From Lewinellaceae bacterium (lineage in GTDB: Bacteria; Bacteroidota; Bacteroidia; Chitinophagales; Saprospiraceae): DNA of 64,000 nt. The position numbers were made by a program, and so were the translations under genes. Below the pieces are notes generated by a model. That model was not told where the DNA came from. It made no database searches and worked only from the letters and a program-made list of their open reading frames with translations. The stretch is from NCBI GenBank assembly GCA_020636155.1, contig JACJYM010000004.1, positions 1 to 64,000 on the forward strand. The letters are read 5' to 3'. Of the stretch, positions 53,164 through 62,469 are shown piece by piece (position 1 is the first letter of the stretch; the number at the start of each line of letters is the position of its first letter).

Positions 53164-54945
53164 TTAGTTCATCGGGCGACATTTCCATTTAAACCAAGAT
53201 TTTACCGGCTCAGAAAGCAAAGGCTCTATGGCATTGAAACATTTTTGATGATACTGGTTGAGCCATGCTTTATCACTTGCAGTCATAGCATTTTCGTCTA
53301 TCATGCTGATATCAATAGGATACAACGTCACATCCTCAAAACACAAAAAATTCTCATATTTTGGATGCTTTTTGGCAACAATGAGATTTTCAATTCTAAT
53401 GCCATATTGTCCATCCTTATAAAATCCAGGTTCATTAGAAGTAAGCATTCCGGGTTTTTGTACTGTTTTTGAACGTTCTGAATAACCTGCCGTAAATCCC
53501 TGAGGAGGTTCATGTACATTTAAGAAAAATCCAACACCGTGTCCCGTACCATGTCCATAATTTAAGCCCTGTTGCCATAGAAATTGTCTCGCCAGGATGT
53601 CCAGTTGTCCTCCTGTTGTCCCTTCGGGGAATATGGATTTTCCTAAGGCTATCATTCCCCTAAGTACAGCAGTAAACGCAGATTTCTGTTCTTGACTGGG
53701 CGGACTTAGAGCAATGGTTCTTGTAATGTCAGTCGTGCCATCAAGGTACTGACCACCAGAATCACATAATAAAATTCCTTCTTTTGAAATGGTTTTAGAT
53801 TTTTGTTCGTCGGGACGATAATGAATCACTGCACCATTACTTTGATACCCAATAATCGACGAAAAACTCTCACCTATGTGTAGTGGTTGTTCCGATCGGA
53901 ATTGATTAATTTTCTCAGAAAATTCAAATTCGGTAAAGGTCTTTCCACTATCCAATTGTTGCTCAAGCCAGTAGAAGGCATTAGCCAATGCCGCACCATC
54001 TTTCGCCATGACATGTTTAATATGGCTTATTTCAGTATCGTTTTTCTCCGCTTTAAAATATTTTGCCGGTGACGGAGCTTCCAAGATTTTGCAATTAATT
54101 GCGGAATAAACGGCATTATTGCATATCTGAGGATCCACCATCATTTTGTACATCTCTGGCAATTGGTTAAAGTCAGAAATTAAATCCGTATAGGCTTTGA
54201 TTTCAACTTCATCGGCCGCCAAACTTTTCGCAACATTAGCCGGTACTTTTATTTTATCGACATATAGACTAGCACGGTTCTTTCCTATCAATAAATACGA
54301 TATAAACACAGGATTACATTCTACATCTGAGCCTCGTAGATTTAATGTCCAAGCGATATCATCCAATGCCGATAAGAGAATAAAATCAGCGCCGAGCTCA
54401 TCCATTTTTCTCCTGATTCTATGTAATTTATCAGCCCTTGATTCTCCCGCATACATTACTGCATGTTCGTATATTGGATTGTCAGGTAATGACGGACGAT
54501 CAAGCCAAATTTCCGAAATAGGATCAGTATGATACACCAGATTGATGTCAGCTTCTCCAAGATTCTTTTGCATACTCAATACCTGAGAGCGAGAAAAATC
54601 CTTGCCATCGATGGCTACCTTTGCACCACTTTGTAATTGATTTTTAATCCACAGTAGATGTTCTGGCTCGAATTGATTGATCTGTTTATGCATCACCATT
54701 TCAGAGTCAGAAAGTTCTTCTTCAGCTTGCAAAAAATACCGGGAATCTGTCCACAATCCCGCTTGATCAAGCGTGATTACCACGATTCCCGCCGAACCCG
54801 TAAATCCCGAAATCCATCTCCTATCCTGCCAGCAATCGGCAACGTATTCACTCTGATGAGGGTCACTGCCAGATATAATCACGGCATCAAAACCATGTGA
54901 TCTCATGGCATCTCTAAGGGCAGAAATTTTTTCGTTTATTGACAT
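53164..54945 (-). CDS. Xaa-Pro aminopeptidase (M24B)
   Basis: 593 residues: two creatinase-N domains (about 5-300) and the M24 catalytic domain with five metal ligands in CDSGGQYLDGTTDITRTI (two Asp), GHGTGHGVGFFLNVHEPP (His), TSNEPGFYKDGQYGIRIENL (Glu) and LCFEDVTLYPID (Glu), plus a C-terminal AMP_N/DUF-like extension. Cleaves the first residue before proline. The three-domain form corresponds to eukaryote-type cytosolic aminopeptidase P. Convergent with carB with adjoining stops. Confidence 0.93.
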   Translation of the reverse strand: MSINEKISALRDAMRSHGFDAVIISGSDPHQSEYVADCWQDRRWISGFTGSAGIVVITLDQAGLWTDSRYFLQAEEELSDSEMVMHKQINQFEPEHLLWIKNQLQSGAKVAIDGKDFSRSQVLSMQKNLGEADINLVYHTDPISEIWLDRPSLPDNPIYEHAVMYAGESRADKLHRIRRKMDELGADFILLSALDDIAWTLNLRGSDVECNPVFISYLLIGKNRASLYVDKIKVPANVAKSLAADEVEIKAYTDLISDFNQLPEMYKMMVDPQICNNAVYSAINCKILEAPSPAKYFKAEKNDTEISHIKHVMAKDGAALANAFYWLEQQLDSGKTFTEFEFSEKINQFRSEQPLHIGESFSSIIGYQSNGAVIHYRPDEQKSKTISKEGILLCDSGGQYLDGTTDITRTIALSPPSQEQKSAFTAVLRGMIALGKSIFPEGTTGGQLDILARQFLWQQGLNYGHGTGHGVGFFLNVHEPPQGFTAGYSERSKTVQKPGMLTSNEPGFYKDGQYGIRIENLIVAKKHPKYENFLCFEDVTLYPIDISMIDENAMTASDKAWLNQYHQKCFNAIEPLLSEPVKSWFKWKCRPMN

Positions 54946-55126
54946 GGCATGTAATTATTTCTTTAGCAAGCTAAGGTAATACTTGCTTATGAATTAGTGA
55001 AAATATTGCTCAATATAAAAGCGTTATCCTTGACTTTTAAATTTGACAAAAATTAAATATTAATATTTTTTATAATATTTATTAAATTTATTTTTAATAT
55101 ATTACACTTTAGCATTATTTTTGATG

Positions 55127-55134
55127 TAACTTTG
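55127..55134 (+). promoter_or_regulatory. Candidate -7 element of rpoN
   Basis: TAACTTTG fits TAnnTTTG, 130 nt before the rpoN ATG, in an otherwise empty 318-nt AT-rich gap (54946-55263) in which I see no other feature. Confidence 0.4.
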
Positions 55135-55263
55135 CTTCTCATATTTTAATGAAGATAAAAATGATGGAAAAATAGACGGGCAAATTCCGTTTATAAAAAC
55201 ATTTTAAATCAATTTATCAGAAGCAATTGTTTATTCAATTAAGTATTATAGCAAATAGAGAAC

Positions 55264-56763
55264 ATGACTACATTAAAGCAGAATTTAAGTCAAAAAATGA
55301 TTCAGAAGTTGTCTCCGCAACAGATTCAACTCATGAAGCTACTCCAAATACCAACTGCTACATTGGATCAAAGGATTCAAGAAGAATTAGAATCTAATCC
55401 TGCACTTGATGAAGGCGAAAATCAAGAGGTTTTCGACCTTGAAGATGCGGACTACGACTCAGAAAAGGACAAGGGTGATGACTTCGAGTTTGAGCTAGAC
55501 GATTATTTGAAAGAATATATGGAAGATGACCCCACGAGTTACAAAACAAAAGGAGACAGTGTAGATCACTCCAATGACAATAAGACCATTCCCATTGCGC
55601 TGGAAAGCACATTTCATGAATTCCTTTCTAAGCAACTGGGCATGATTGATTTTGATAATTACGAGGATGAAATTATTGCAAATCAAATCATAGGCTCGAT
55701 TGATGAGGATGGCTACTTGAGACGAGAGATTCCTTCCATTATTGATGATATAATGTTTTCGCAATCAATAGAAGTCACGACAGAAGATGTAGAAAATGTA
55801 CTGAATGTTATCCAAGGTTTTGACCCTTCAGGTGTCGGTGCCAGAGATTTACAGGAGTGCCTTATCATCCAGCTATCCAACAAATTGAAAAATGATGATG
55901 GCGCAGAAGATGTAAAGGCTAAAATCTTAGCGATGAAAATTCTCAACAACAATTTTGACGAGTTTTCAAAAAAGCACTATGAGAAGTTAAAAAAGACTTA
56001 TAACATTTCAGACCATGAGCTAAAAGATGCCATCCAAGAGATTTTAAAATTAAATCCCAAACCTGCATCAAGTGTCTCAGGTGTCTCAAATTCTGCTGGA
56101 AATCAATACATTGTACCTGATTTTTTTATTACAAATCGCGATGGTGAACTAGAACTCTCATTAAACAGCAAAAATGCTCCAGATCTTAGAGTTAGCGACC
56201 ACTATGTAGATATGCTAAAAACCTACAAAGATCACTCTGATAATAACAAAAGCTCCAAGTCTGAGAAGGAAGCCGCCATGTTTATCAAGCAAAAAATTGA
56301 TTCGGCAAAGTGGTTCATTGATGCCATAAAGCAAAGGCAAGACACCTTATTTAGAACCATGTATGCCATCATGCAATTCCAAAAAGAGTACTTCCTTACA
56401 GGAGACGAAAGACGTATAAAGCCTATGATACTAAAAGATATCTCTGACATTACCAGTCTCGATATTTCGACGGTCTCACGGGTTGCCAACAGTAAATTTG
56501 TACAAACCGAATTCGGAACTAAACGCCTTAAAGATTTCTTCTCTGAGGCTGTTCAGACTGTAGATGGCAATGAGGTTTCTACGCTAGAAGTCAAAAACAT
56601 CCTAGCTGAGATTATCTCTCGAGAAAACAAGAAAAAACCCTACTCTGATGAGTTGCTCAAAGAAATGCTGACCAAAAGAGGCTATGACATTGCGAGAAGA
56701 ACGGTTGCCAAGTATCGAGAGCAATTAAATATCCCAGTGGCGAGACTTCGAAAAGAACTTTAA
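55264..56763 (+). CDS. rpoN: RNA polymerase sigma-54 factor
   Basis: 499 residues: region I, Gln/Leu-rich (LSQKMIQKLSPQQIQLMKLL), acidic region II, core-binding domain (about 120-310), DNA-binding region III and the RpoN box ARRTVAKYRE near the C-terminus. Directs transcription at -24/-12 promoters with AAA+ activators. No enhancer-binding protein gene is in the window. Confidence 0.97.
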   Translation: MTTLKQNLSQKMIQKLSPQQIQLMKLLQIPTATLDQRIQEELESNPALDEGENQEVFDLEDADYDSEKDKGDDFEFELDDYLKEYMEDDPTSYKTKGDSVDHSNDNKTIPIALESTFHEFLSKQLGMIDFDNYEDEIIANQIIGSIDEDGYLRREIPSIIDDIMFSQSIEVTTEDVENVLNVIQGFDPSGVGARDLQECLIIQLSNKLKNDDGAEDVKAKILAMKILNNNFDEFSKKHYEKLKKTYNISDHELKDAIQEILKLNPKPASSVSGVSNSAGNQYIVPDFFITNRDGELELSLNSKNAPDLRVSDHYVDMLKTYKDHSDNNKSSKSEKEAAMFIKQKIDSAKWFIDAIKQRQDTLFRTMYAIMQFQKEYFLTGDERRIKPMILKDISDITSLDISTVSRVANSKFVQTEFGTKRLKDFFSEAVQTVDGNEVSTLEVKNILAEIISRENKKKPYSDELLKEMLTKRGYDIARRTVAKYREQLNIPVARLRKEL

Positions 56764-56884
56764 TTGTTTGGTTTAAGACAATATTGTTGTTTTAGAATAC
56801 ATTTGCAATCTTTTAGAACAATCGAAAAACAAATCAAAGTTTTACAGGTTAACCATTTTGATTTGAAAGAATAAATAGTAGGTA

Positions 56885-57994
56885 TTGAAATCCAAAAATC
56901 TCCAAGATAAAGAAAAGCACATACTGCACTCCATCAATGTGAATAAAGTCATCCTCCCAATAATAATTGGGGTAGTTGTGATTGTATATCTCATGATGAG
57001 AAACCTGAGTATCGAGGAGCTCAAAGAGATTCGATGGGACAGTCGGGTGTTTTCGTGGTTAGGCTTGGCGGTTTTAGTTTATGTCATTCGGCATTTATTC
57101 TATTCGTGGAGATTGCGTATGATGAGTGACTATGTTTTTAGCTGGTGGAAGAGTATTGAACTAATTTTCATTTGGGAATTTTCGTCAGCTGTTTCTCCTA
57201 GTAGTATTGGAGGATCAGGTGTGGCTTTATTTTTTCTTTCTCAGGAAAAATTATCCGGTGCAAAAACCGTTTCAATCGTGCTTTACTCGATGGTTCAGGA
57301 TACATTATTCATGATATTATCACTCCTTGCACTTTATATTTTTCTAGGACCGATAATGATACGGCCAGGCATGAATTCTCTCACGGATCTTGACGGATAT
57401 GGCTACACTTTTATTGGATTGGTCTTGTTTATGTCTGCCTATGGTTTCATTTTCTTTTATGGGCTTTTTATCAACCCGATTTCTATTAAAAGATTTTTTC
57501 TTGCATTGTCAAAGTGGAAAATATTTGGAAGGTTCAAAAGTTCGTTAAGACAGACAGCACTTGATATTGTTGCGACATCTCACGAGTTGAGTTCAAAGAG
57601 TTTATTATATCACTTCAAAGTTTTCTTATCAACTGCCGGAGCTTGGACTTCGAGATTTTTGACCATCAATTTAATTATTATCGCATTAATTCCGACGACT
57701 CCAACGGACTTCTATGACCAATTATTAATCTATGCAAGATCGGAAACCATGTATAATTTGACGGCCTTCGTCCCAACGCCGGGAAGCTCTGGTGCAACAG
57801 AGGTGCTGTTTGGTGGATTTTTTGAAGAATATATTTCTCCCGGTATCAGTTCCTTAGTCGTCTTGGTCTGGAGGTTGATTACTTATTATCCATATTTAAT
57901 CATCGGATTGTTTGTCGTGCCTAACTGGATTAGAAAAATCCTCATTTTACATAATGAAGAGGCGGAAGCAGAAAATGTAGAGAACAGTAATTAA
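56885..57994 (+). CDS. UPF0104/LPG synthase-like membrane protein
   Basis: 369 residues and about eight membrane helices of the lysylphosphatidylglycerol synthase transmembrane/AglD-like family: SSAVSPSSIGGSGVALFFLS and FVPTPGSSGATEVLFGGFF are its hallmark motifs. No soluble aminoacyl-transferase domain, so it is likely a flippase-like lipid transporter rather than MprF. Start is a TTG with no better ATG in front of the basic leader (KSKNLQDKEKHI). Confidence 0.88.
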   Translation: MKSKNLQDKEKHILHSINVNKVILPIIIGVVVIVYLMMRNLSIEELKEIRWDSRVFSWLGLAVLVYVIRHLFYSWRLRMMSDYVFSWWKSIELIFIWEFSSAVSPSSIGGSGVALFFLSQEKLSGAKTVSIVLYSMVQDTLFMILSLLALYIFLGPIMIRPGMNSLTDLDGYGYTFIGLVLFMSAYGFIFFYGLFINPISIKRFFLALSKWKIFGRFKSSLRQTALDIVATSHELSSKSLLYHFKVFLSTAGAWTSRFLTINLIIIALIPTTPTDFYDQLLIYARSETMYNLTAFVPTPGSSGATEVLFGGFFEEYISPGISSLVVLVWRLITYYPYLIIGLFVVPNWIRKILILHNEEAEAENVENSN

Positions 57995-58323
57995 ACTTGT
58001 CTAATCTCTCTGGGATGCCAAACCAGAGAATTAAAGTCAGACACCTTGTCGTTTTCAACTTTTATGCCTTCCTTTTCAAGCATTTCCTGCATTTTGGAGG
58101 GTGGCCTAAAGTGATTTCTTCCCGATAGTTCGCCATTCCGATTCACCACTCGATGTGCCGGGACATCTTCAAGGCTTCCATGTACTTGGTTAAGAGCCCA
58201 ACCTACCATCCTTGACGATCCAAGAGCTAAAAAATCAGCGATTCTCCCATAAGTTGAAACTCTTCCGCGAGGAATTAATCTCACCACATCGTAAACGGCA
58301 TCATAGTAGCTCGGCTTCTCCAT
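57991..58323 (-). CDS. Alkyltransferase-like protein (ATL), catalytic Cys replaced
   Basis: 110 residues of the DNA-binding domain of O6-methylguanine methyltransferase: YDAVYDVVRLIPRGRVSTYG, ADFLALGSSRMVGWALN and GSLEDVPAHRVVNRNGELSG. The active PCHR is PAHR, so it cannot accept an alkyl group; ATL proteins bind O6-alkylguanine and hand the damage to nucleotide excision repair. The start MEKPSYY is preferred; an earlier in-frame start would add 16 residues of unlike composition. Stop overlaps the UPF0104 gene end. Confidence 0.9.
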   Translation of the reverse strand: MEKPSYYDAVYDVVRLIPRGRVSTYGRIADFLALGSSRMVGWALNQVHGSLEDVPAHRVVNRNGELSGRNHFRPPSKMQEMLEKEGIKVENDKVSDFNSLVWHPREIRQV

Positions 58324-58364
58324 TTTTAGTATTTTTGTTTCTTTAAAAAAAGTAAAAATAAGCA

Positions 58365-58952
58365 ATGGCAATCAAAAAAATAATGGCAAATAAAATCAAC
58401 TCTTTGACCGATGCCAGGTATTTTGCTGCTTGGAATGTGGACTATTTGGGATTTGATCTAGACGTCGTATTGCAAAATCTAGAGTTATTGAACTCTTACC
58501 GAGAAATCATTGAGTGGCTTGTAGGGCCAAAATTCTTAGGAAGTACAAGTCGTCTACACATAGGACAAGAGATTATTGACATCATCAATTCTTTAAATTT
58601 AGATGCTCTAATAGTCAATGAATTCGTCGAAAAAAACCTATCTCTTGAGATAGAATATTTTACACAAATCAACACGCCTGAAGAAGCAGCGACTGGTAAT
58701 ATTATCAATAATTTCCTGATTGCTGATGCCAGCGAACTTTCAAAATTCATTAGCGTCAATCAACACAATTCTTGCAACATATTTGTCGATTTAAACCAAT
58801 GTAATCTTAGCTTAGAAAAGGTATTAAATTCCGATATTGCCGGAGTCGTCTTACACGGCGGATTAGAAGAAAAGGTCGGACTTATGGACTTCGATCAACT
58901 CGACCATTACTTGGAGAAAATCTTTGAATATAATGAACTGTGCGATGCCTAA
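58365..58952 (+). CDS. TrpF-like TIM-barrel protein lacking the catalytic Cys
   Basis: 195 residues. The start IKKIMANKINSLTDARYFAA and WNVDYLGFDLD follows phosphoribosylanthranilate isomerase (K-I-C-G-I-T ... DA ... G-x-D-x-L-G-F), and the end GVVLHGGLEEKVGLMDFDQL follows its phosphate-binding GGLxxxNV-type region, but the catalytic CG is replaced by AN and the middle is diverged. It is not in a trp operon. A non-enzymatic or different function is likely. Divergent from the ATL gene with 41 nt between starts. Confidence 0.6.
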   Translation: MAIKKIMANKINSLTDARYFAAWNVDYLGFDLDVVLQNLELLNSYREIIEWLVGPKFLGSTSRLHIGQEIIDIINSLNLDALIVNEFVEKNLSLEIEYFTQINTPEEAATGNIINNFLIADASELSKFISVNQHNSCNIFVDLNQCNLSLEKVLNSDIAGVVLHGGLEEKVGLMDFDQLDHYLEKIFEYNELCDA

Positions 58953-58959
58953 AATTTAA

Positions 58960-60411
58960 CTATTCTACTATCGTAATTTTCAGCATATTCGTTTTAAATC
59001 GCTTGTGTAGAGGCATGCTCCCAGTGTTGACTAAGACATCGCCACTGTTAATATAACCCTTGGTTTTCAGCAGCTCAGAAATGTCATAGATGGTCTCATC
59101 CGTCGTGGTAAATTTATCATAATACAGCCCTTTCACTCCCCATACCATACTCAACGTATTGAGCAAGTACCTCCTGTCTGAAAATATATAAATATAACAC
59201 TTAGGTCGATAGCTCGACATTTTGAAGGCTGTATAACCCGTAACGGTGACACCGGTAATGCCATTGGCCTTGATTTCGTCAGCAATTTTAGGAGCATTGA
59301 TACAGATAGTGTCACTGAAATAACTGTCTGAGTCCGGATCTGGTTTAGGTCTTTTGCCTTGCATTTCATAATTGGCCTCAGCCTGGTCAATGATTTTTAT
59401 CATGGCATCAATCACCTTTACGGGATGGTTTCCTGTCGCTGTTTCGCCGCTCAACATAAGGCAATCTGCCCCATCTAAAACAGCATTGGCCACATCCGTA
59501 ATTTCGGCTCTAGTAGGTGAGGGATTGGTTATCATGCTTTCCATCATTTGTGTGGCGACGATGACGGGTTTTGCATTTTGAATACATTTCTTGATTATTT
59601 GTTTCTGAAGTGGTGGAAGCATTTCCATAGGCACTTCTACTCCGAGATCTCCCCTCGCCACCATGATGGCATCTGCCGCATTGATGATGGACTTAATGTT
59701 TTGTATAGCTTCTGGTTTTTCGATTTTTGCAACGACTTTTGCCGTATGATTTTTTGCGGCAATCCTTTCTTTTAGATCCATGATATCTGATGCTTTCCTC
59801 ACAAAAGACAGCGCTATCCAATTGACTGGTTGTGTCAGAATAAAATCCAAATCTTCCAAATCTTTCTCGGTAAGACAAGGTAAGCTGACTTTGGTGTCCG
59901 GAAGGTTGACTCCTTTATTTGATTTCAATATGCCCCCGAATAACACTTTTAATTTGACGACTGATTTATGGTCGGTTTCGAGAACTTCAAACACGAGTTT
60001 TCCATCGTCCAAAAGTACTTTTTCACCGACTTTCACGTCTTTAGCAAACTGCTCATAACTCATATAGGCTTTATCATGGTTACCTACACAAGCAGTATTG
60101 ACAAAAGAAATAACATCCCCTGCCTTTACTTCGACGCCATCATTTTCGATTTTTCCAATTCGTAATTTTGGACCCTGCAAATCTGCCAATATACCCACAC
60201 AAAAGCCATATTCTTCCTGAATCTTCACAATTCTATCGATTACTTTTTTGTGGTTATCGTGGGTACCATGAGAGAAATTGAGCCTAAATACGTTCACCCC
60301 TGCTTTTACTAACTCTAACAGCGTCTCTTCACTTTCTGAAGCTGGCCCAACGGTTGCAATTATTTTAGTTTTTTGATTATCTTTAATCCTTATTGTACTT
60401 CTCATATTCAT
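58960..60411 (-). CDS. pyk: Pyruvate kinase
   Basis: Final glycolysis step, ADP plus phosphoenolpyruvate to ATP and pyruvate. 483 residues: KTKIIATVGPASESEETLLE, NFSHGTHDNH, ADLQGPKLRIG, the catalytic KIEKPEAIQNI with MVARGDLGVEVPME, and TQMMESMITNPSPTRAE. C-terminal domain present, ending LKITIVE. Start could be 6 nt later (MRSTIRI). A -7 element lies at 60432-60439. Confidence 0.97.
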   Translation of the reverse strand: MNMRSTIRIKDNQKTKIIATVGPASESEETLLELVKAGVNVFRLNFSHGTHDNHKKVIDRIVKIQEEYGFCVGILADLQGPKLRIGKIENDGVEVKAGDVISFVNTACVGNHDKAYMSYEQFAKDVKVGEKVLLDDGKLVFEVLETDHKSVVKLKVLFGGILKSNKGVNLPDTKVSLPCLTEKDLEDLDFILTQPVNWIALSFVRKASDIMDLKERIAAKNHTAKVVAKIEKPEAIQNIKSIINAADAIMVARGDLGVEVPMEMLPPLQKQIIKKCIQNAKPVIVATQMMESMITNPSPTRAEITDVANAVLDGADCLMLSGETATGNHPVKVIDAMIKIIDQAEANYEMQGKRPKPDPDSDSYFSDTICINAPKIADEIKANGITGVTVTGYTAFKMSSYRPKCYIYIFSDRRYLLNTLSMVWGVKGLYYDKFTTTDETIYDISELLKTKGYINSGDVLVNTGSMPLHKRFKTNMLKITIVE

Positions 60412-60431
60412 TTACGCATTTAAAAAAAGTG

Positions 60432-60439
60432 CAAAGATA
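60432..60439 (-). promoter_or_regulatory. Candidate -7 element of pyk
   Basis: TATCTTTG on the minus strand fits TAnnTTTG, 20 nt before the first pyk ATG. Confidence 0.5.
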
Positions 60440-60512
60440 TAGCATAATAGCATACCTCCCACCCATTAAAATATTAACAGTATGTAAAAATAAATTCCTG
60501 AAAATTAATAAA

Positions 60513-61313
60513 CTAAAGTGCTTTATTTGACTTTTGCAAGTAATTTTCCAAGGCCATTGACATGGAAGGAGACTCTGGCGATGGAGCACAAATATTGACT
60601 TTAAGTCCAGCCTTTTCCACAGCTAGTTTAGTACTATTTCCGAAAACGGCGATGCGAGTATCGTTCTGTTTAAACTCGGGAAAATTTTCAAATAAAGAGG
60701 TTATCCCTAAAGGCGAGAAAAACACAAGTACATCATAAGTCACATCACTCAAGTCTGAGAGGTCACTCGCAACAGTCTTGTACATCATCACATCTTTAAA
60801 ATTAATCTTATTTTTCTTGAGATATGCAACGACATCTTTGGCTCCTAAATTAGAACATGGAAGGAGGAAATTTTCCTTCTCCTTATGTCTCATAAAATAG
60901 TTGTGCAAATCATCGATGGCTCTCGTCCCTACAAACACCTTTCTCTTTCTGTATAAAATAAATTTTTGAAGATAATTTGCAATGGCCTCTGTGATGCAGT
61001 AATATTTAGTCTCAGCTGACATTTTTACCCGCATTTCCTCACACAACCTAAAGAAATGTTCAATGGCATTTTTACTAGTAAAAATAATAGCCGAAAATTC
61101 GTCAGGTCTTATCCTGTTCCTTCTAAATTCCTTTTCAGTAACCCCTTCTACTTGGATAAATGGCCTCCAATCTATCTTCAATTTCCATTTTTGCTCTAAA
61201 TCAAAATATGGTGACCGCTCAGGCTTAGGTTGTGAAACCAATATGCTTTGAATTTCTTTATAAGACTCAGGTTTTCTAGTTTTTGAGGGTGCAGTCGAAC
61301 TTCTAGTAGCCAT
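60513..61313 (-). CDS. hemD: Uroporphyrinogen-III synthase
   Basis: Cyclises hydroxymethylbilane in haem synthesis. 266 residues, HemD fold: SILVSQPKPERSPYFDLE, IFTSKNAIEHFF, LPCSNLGAKD, VMMYKTV and VLVFFSPLGITSLFEN. HemD is poorly conserved; the linkage to DUF4271, seen in many Bacteroidota, supports the call. A 30-nt gap follows the DUF4271 gene. Confidence 0.9.
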   Translation of the reverse strand: MATRSSTAPSKTRKPESYKEIQSILVSQPKPERSPYFDLEQKWKLKIDWRPFIQVEGVTEKEFRRNRIRPDEFSAIIFTSKNAIEHFFRLCEEMRVKMSAETKYYCITEAIANYLQKFILYRKRKVFVGTRAIDDLHNYFMRHKEKENFLLPCSNLGAKDVVAYLKKNKINFKDVMMYKTVASDLSDLSDVTYDVLVFFSPLGITSLFENFPEFKQNDTRIAVFGNSTKLAVEKAGLKVNICAPSPESPSMSMALENYLQKSNKAL

Positions 61314-61342
61314 ATATACAAATAAACCTTTTTATTTTAAAA

Positions 61343-62269
61343 TTACTTAGTTAGTTCTTTTAAGACACCTATTATCCACAAGACAGGTGCAATTTCAAGG
61401 GTGCAAAGATACATAAAAAATTGAATAAAGCTATTTACTGCATATTTTGCACCTATTAAGAGACTTCTCAGCATTAACAATATGGATAAAATCACGAAGC
61501 TCGCAATACCAATATACATGGCCATAGATGATACCGAGTCATTAGAATATGCCATCAATAAATTGATTGGTATTAAAAATACTCCCAAAGCTATTAGAAA
61601 GGTTTCTTGGTTAAATTGTACCATTGATACTTCCTTTTCTATTGGAAATGTCCTCTTTACGAGATAATACATGCCATTCTTAATTGTCAAAAAACCTAAC
61701 AAGCTCAACAAAATTTTAACCCAAAGCATCGTACCTGAAATATCAAACTTCCGCTCAACCAACAAATAAATAAACATCGAAAATGATAGTAAAAACACGA
61801 GGTAAAGCATAAGATAATACATCGAAAGACCCGATTTTTCTTCTCGTTTAAGGAGTTTGAGTAAATTTTCATTTAAAATAGACTTATAAACATGCTTTAG
61901 CAATCCCCTTTTCAGATTTAGAACCAAGGCCAAAATAAGAAGGGAGATGATACTAATCCAAAAAACGAAGTAGCTGCCAAGATTTGAGCCTAATTTTACT
62001 TCATTGTTCGTGTTTGGTCTAACTCTTTTAATTGGAACATGAGATACATTGAATGGGTTAGAATCTTCTGAGGGTGAGACGGTAGCAGTGCTATCCTTTT
62101 GAGTTTCTTGGCTAAGCTCTTTTTCCTTTTCCAGTATTTCAAGTCGCTGAGGTAGGTCAAAGGGATTTTGGGTGTTTTGTGCCACAAGAGAGTATCCTTG
62201 AGTGCTAAGCCACACAAAATTCAAAATAAAAATCAATATTATACTCCAAATGTAACGACCCCGCAACAT
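61343..62269 (-). CDS. DUF4271 membrane protein
   Basis: 308 residues: signal-like N-terminus, a low-complexity stretch (about 35-85), and six or so membrane helices (FWISIISLLILALVLNL, LLSLLGFLTI and others), ending with VLWIIGVLKEL. This family sits directly upstream of hemD in many Bacteroidota. Function unknown; the pairing suggests a role near haem or its precursor at the membrane. Confidence 0.85.
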   Translation of the reverse strand: MLRGRYIWSIILIFILNFVWLSTQGYSLVAQNTQNPFDLPQRLEILEKEKELSQETQKDSTATVSPSEDSNPFNVSHVPIKRVRPNTNNEVKLGSNLGSYFVFWISIISLLILALVLNLKRGLLKHVYKSILNENLLKLLKREEKSGLSMYYLMLYLVFLLSFSMFIYLLVERKFDISGTMLWVKILLSLLGFLTIKNGMYYLVKRTFPIEKEVSMVQFNQETFLIALGVFLIPINLLMAYSNDSVSSMAMYIGIASFVILSILLMLRSLLIGAKYAVNSFIQFFMYLCTLEIAPVLWIIGVLKELTK

Positions 62270-62469
62270 ATTTCAATTAATAAGTCAATCAAAGTATTAA
62301 CAATACAATAACCAATCCAAAATAAAACAAGGTGGTCATATAGTTGTTGTTTTATCGTCAGAATAAATATTTTTGACTTGCCTTAAATTGTTATTAGTCA
62401 TGGAGTTCGTCGAAACTAATTATGTAATTTTAGTTTTCATCGAATTTCAGTTTTTTGTATCTTTAACGA

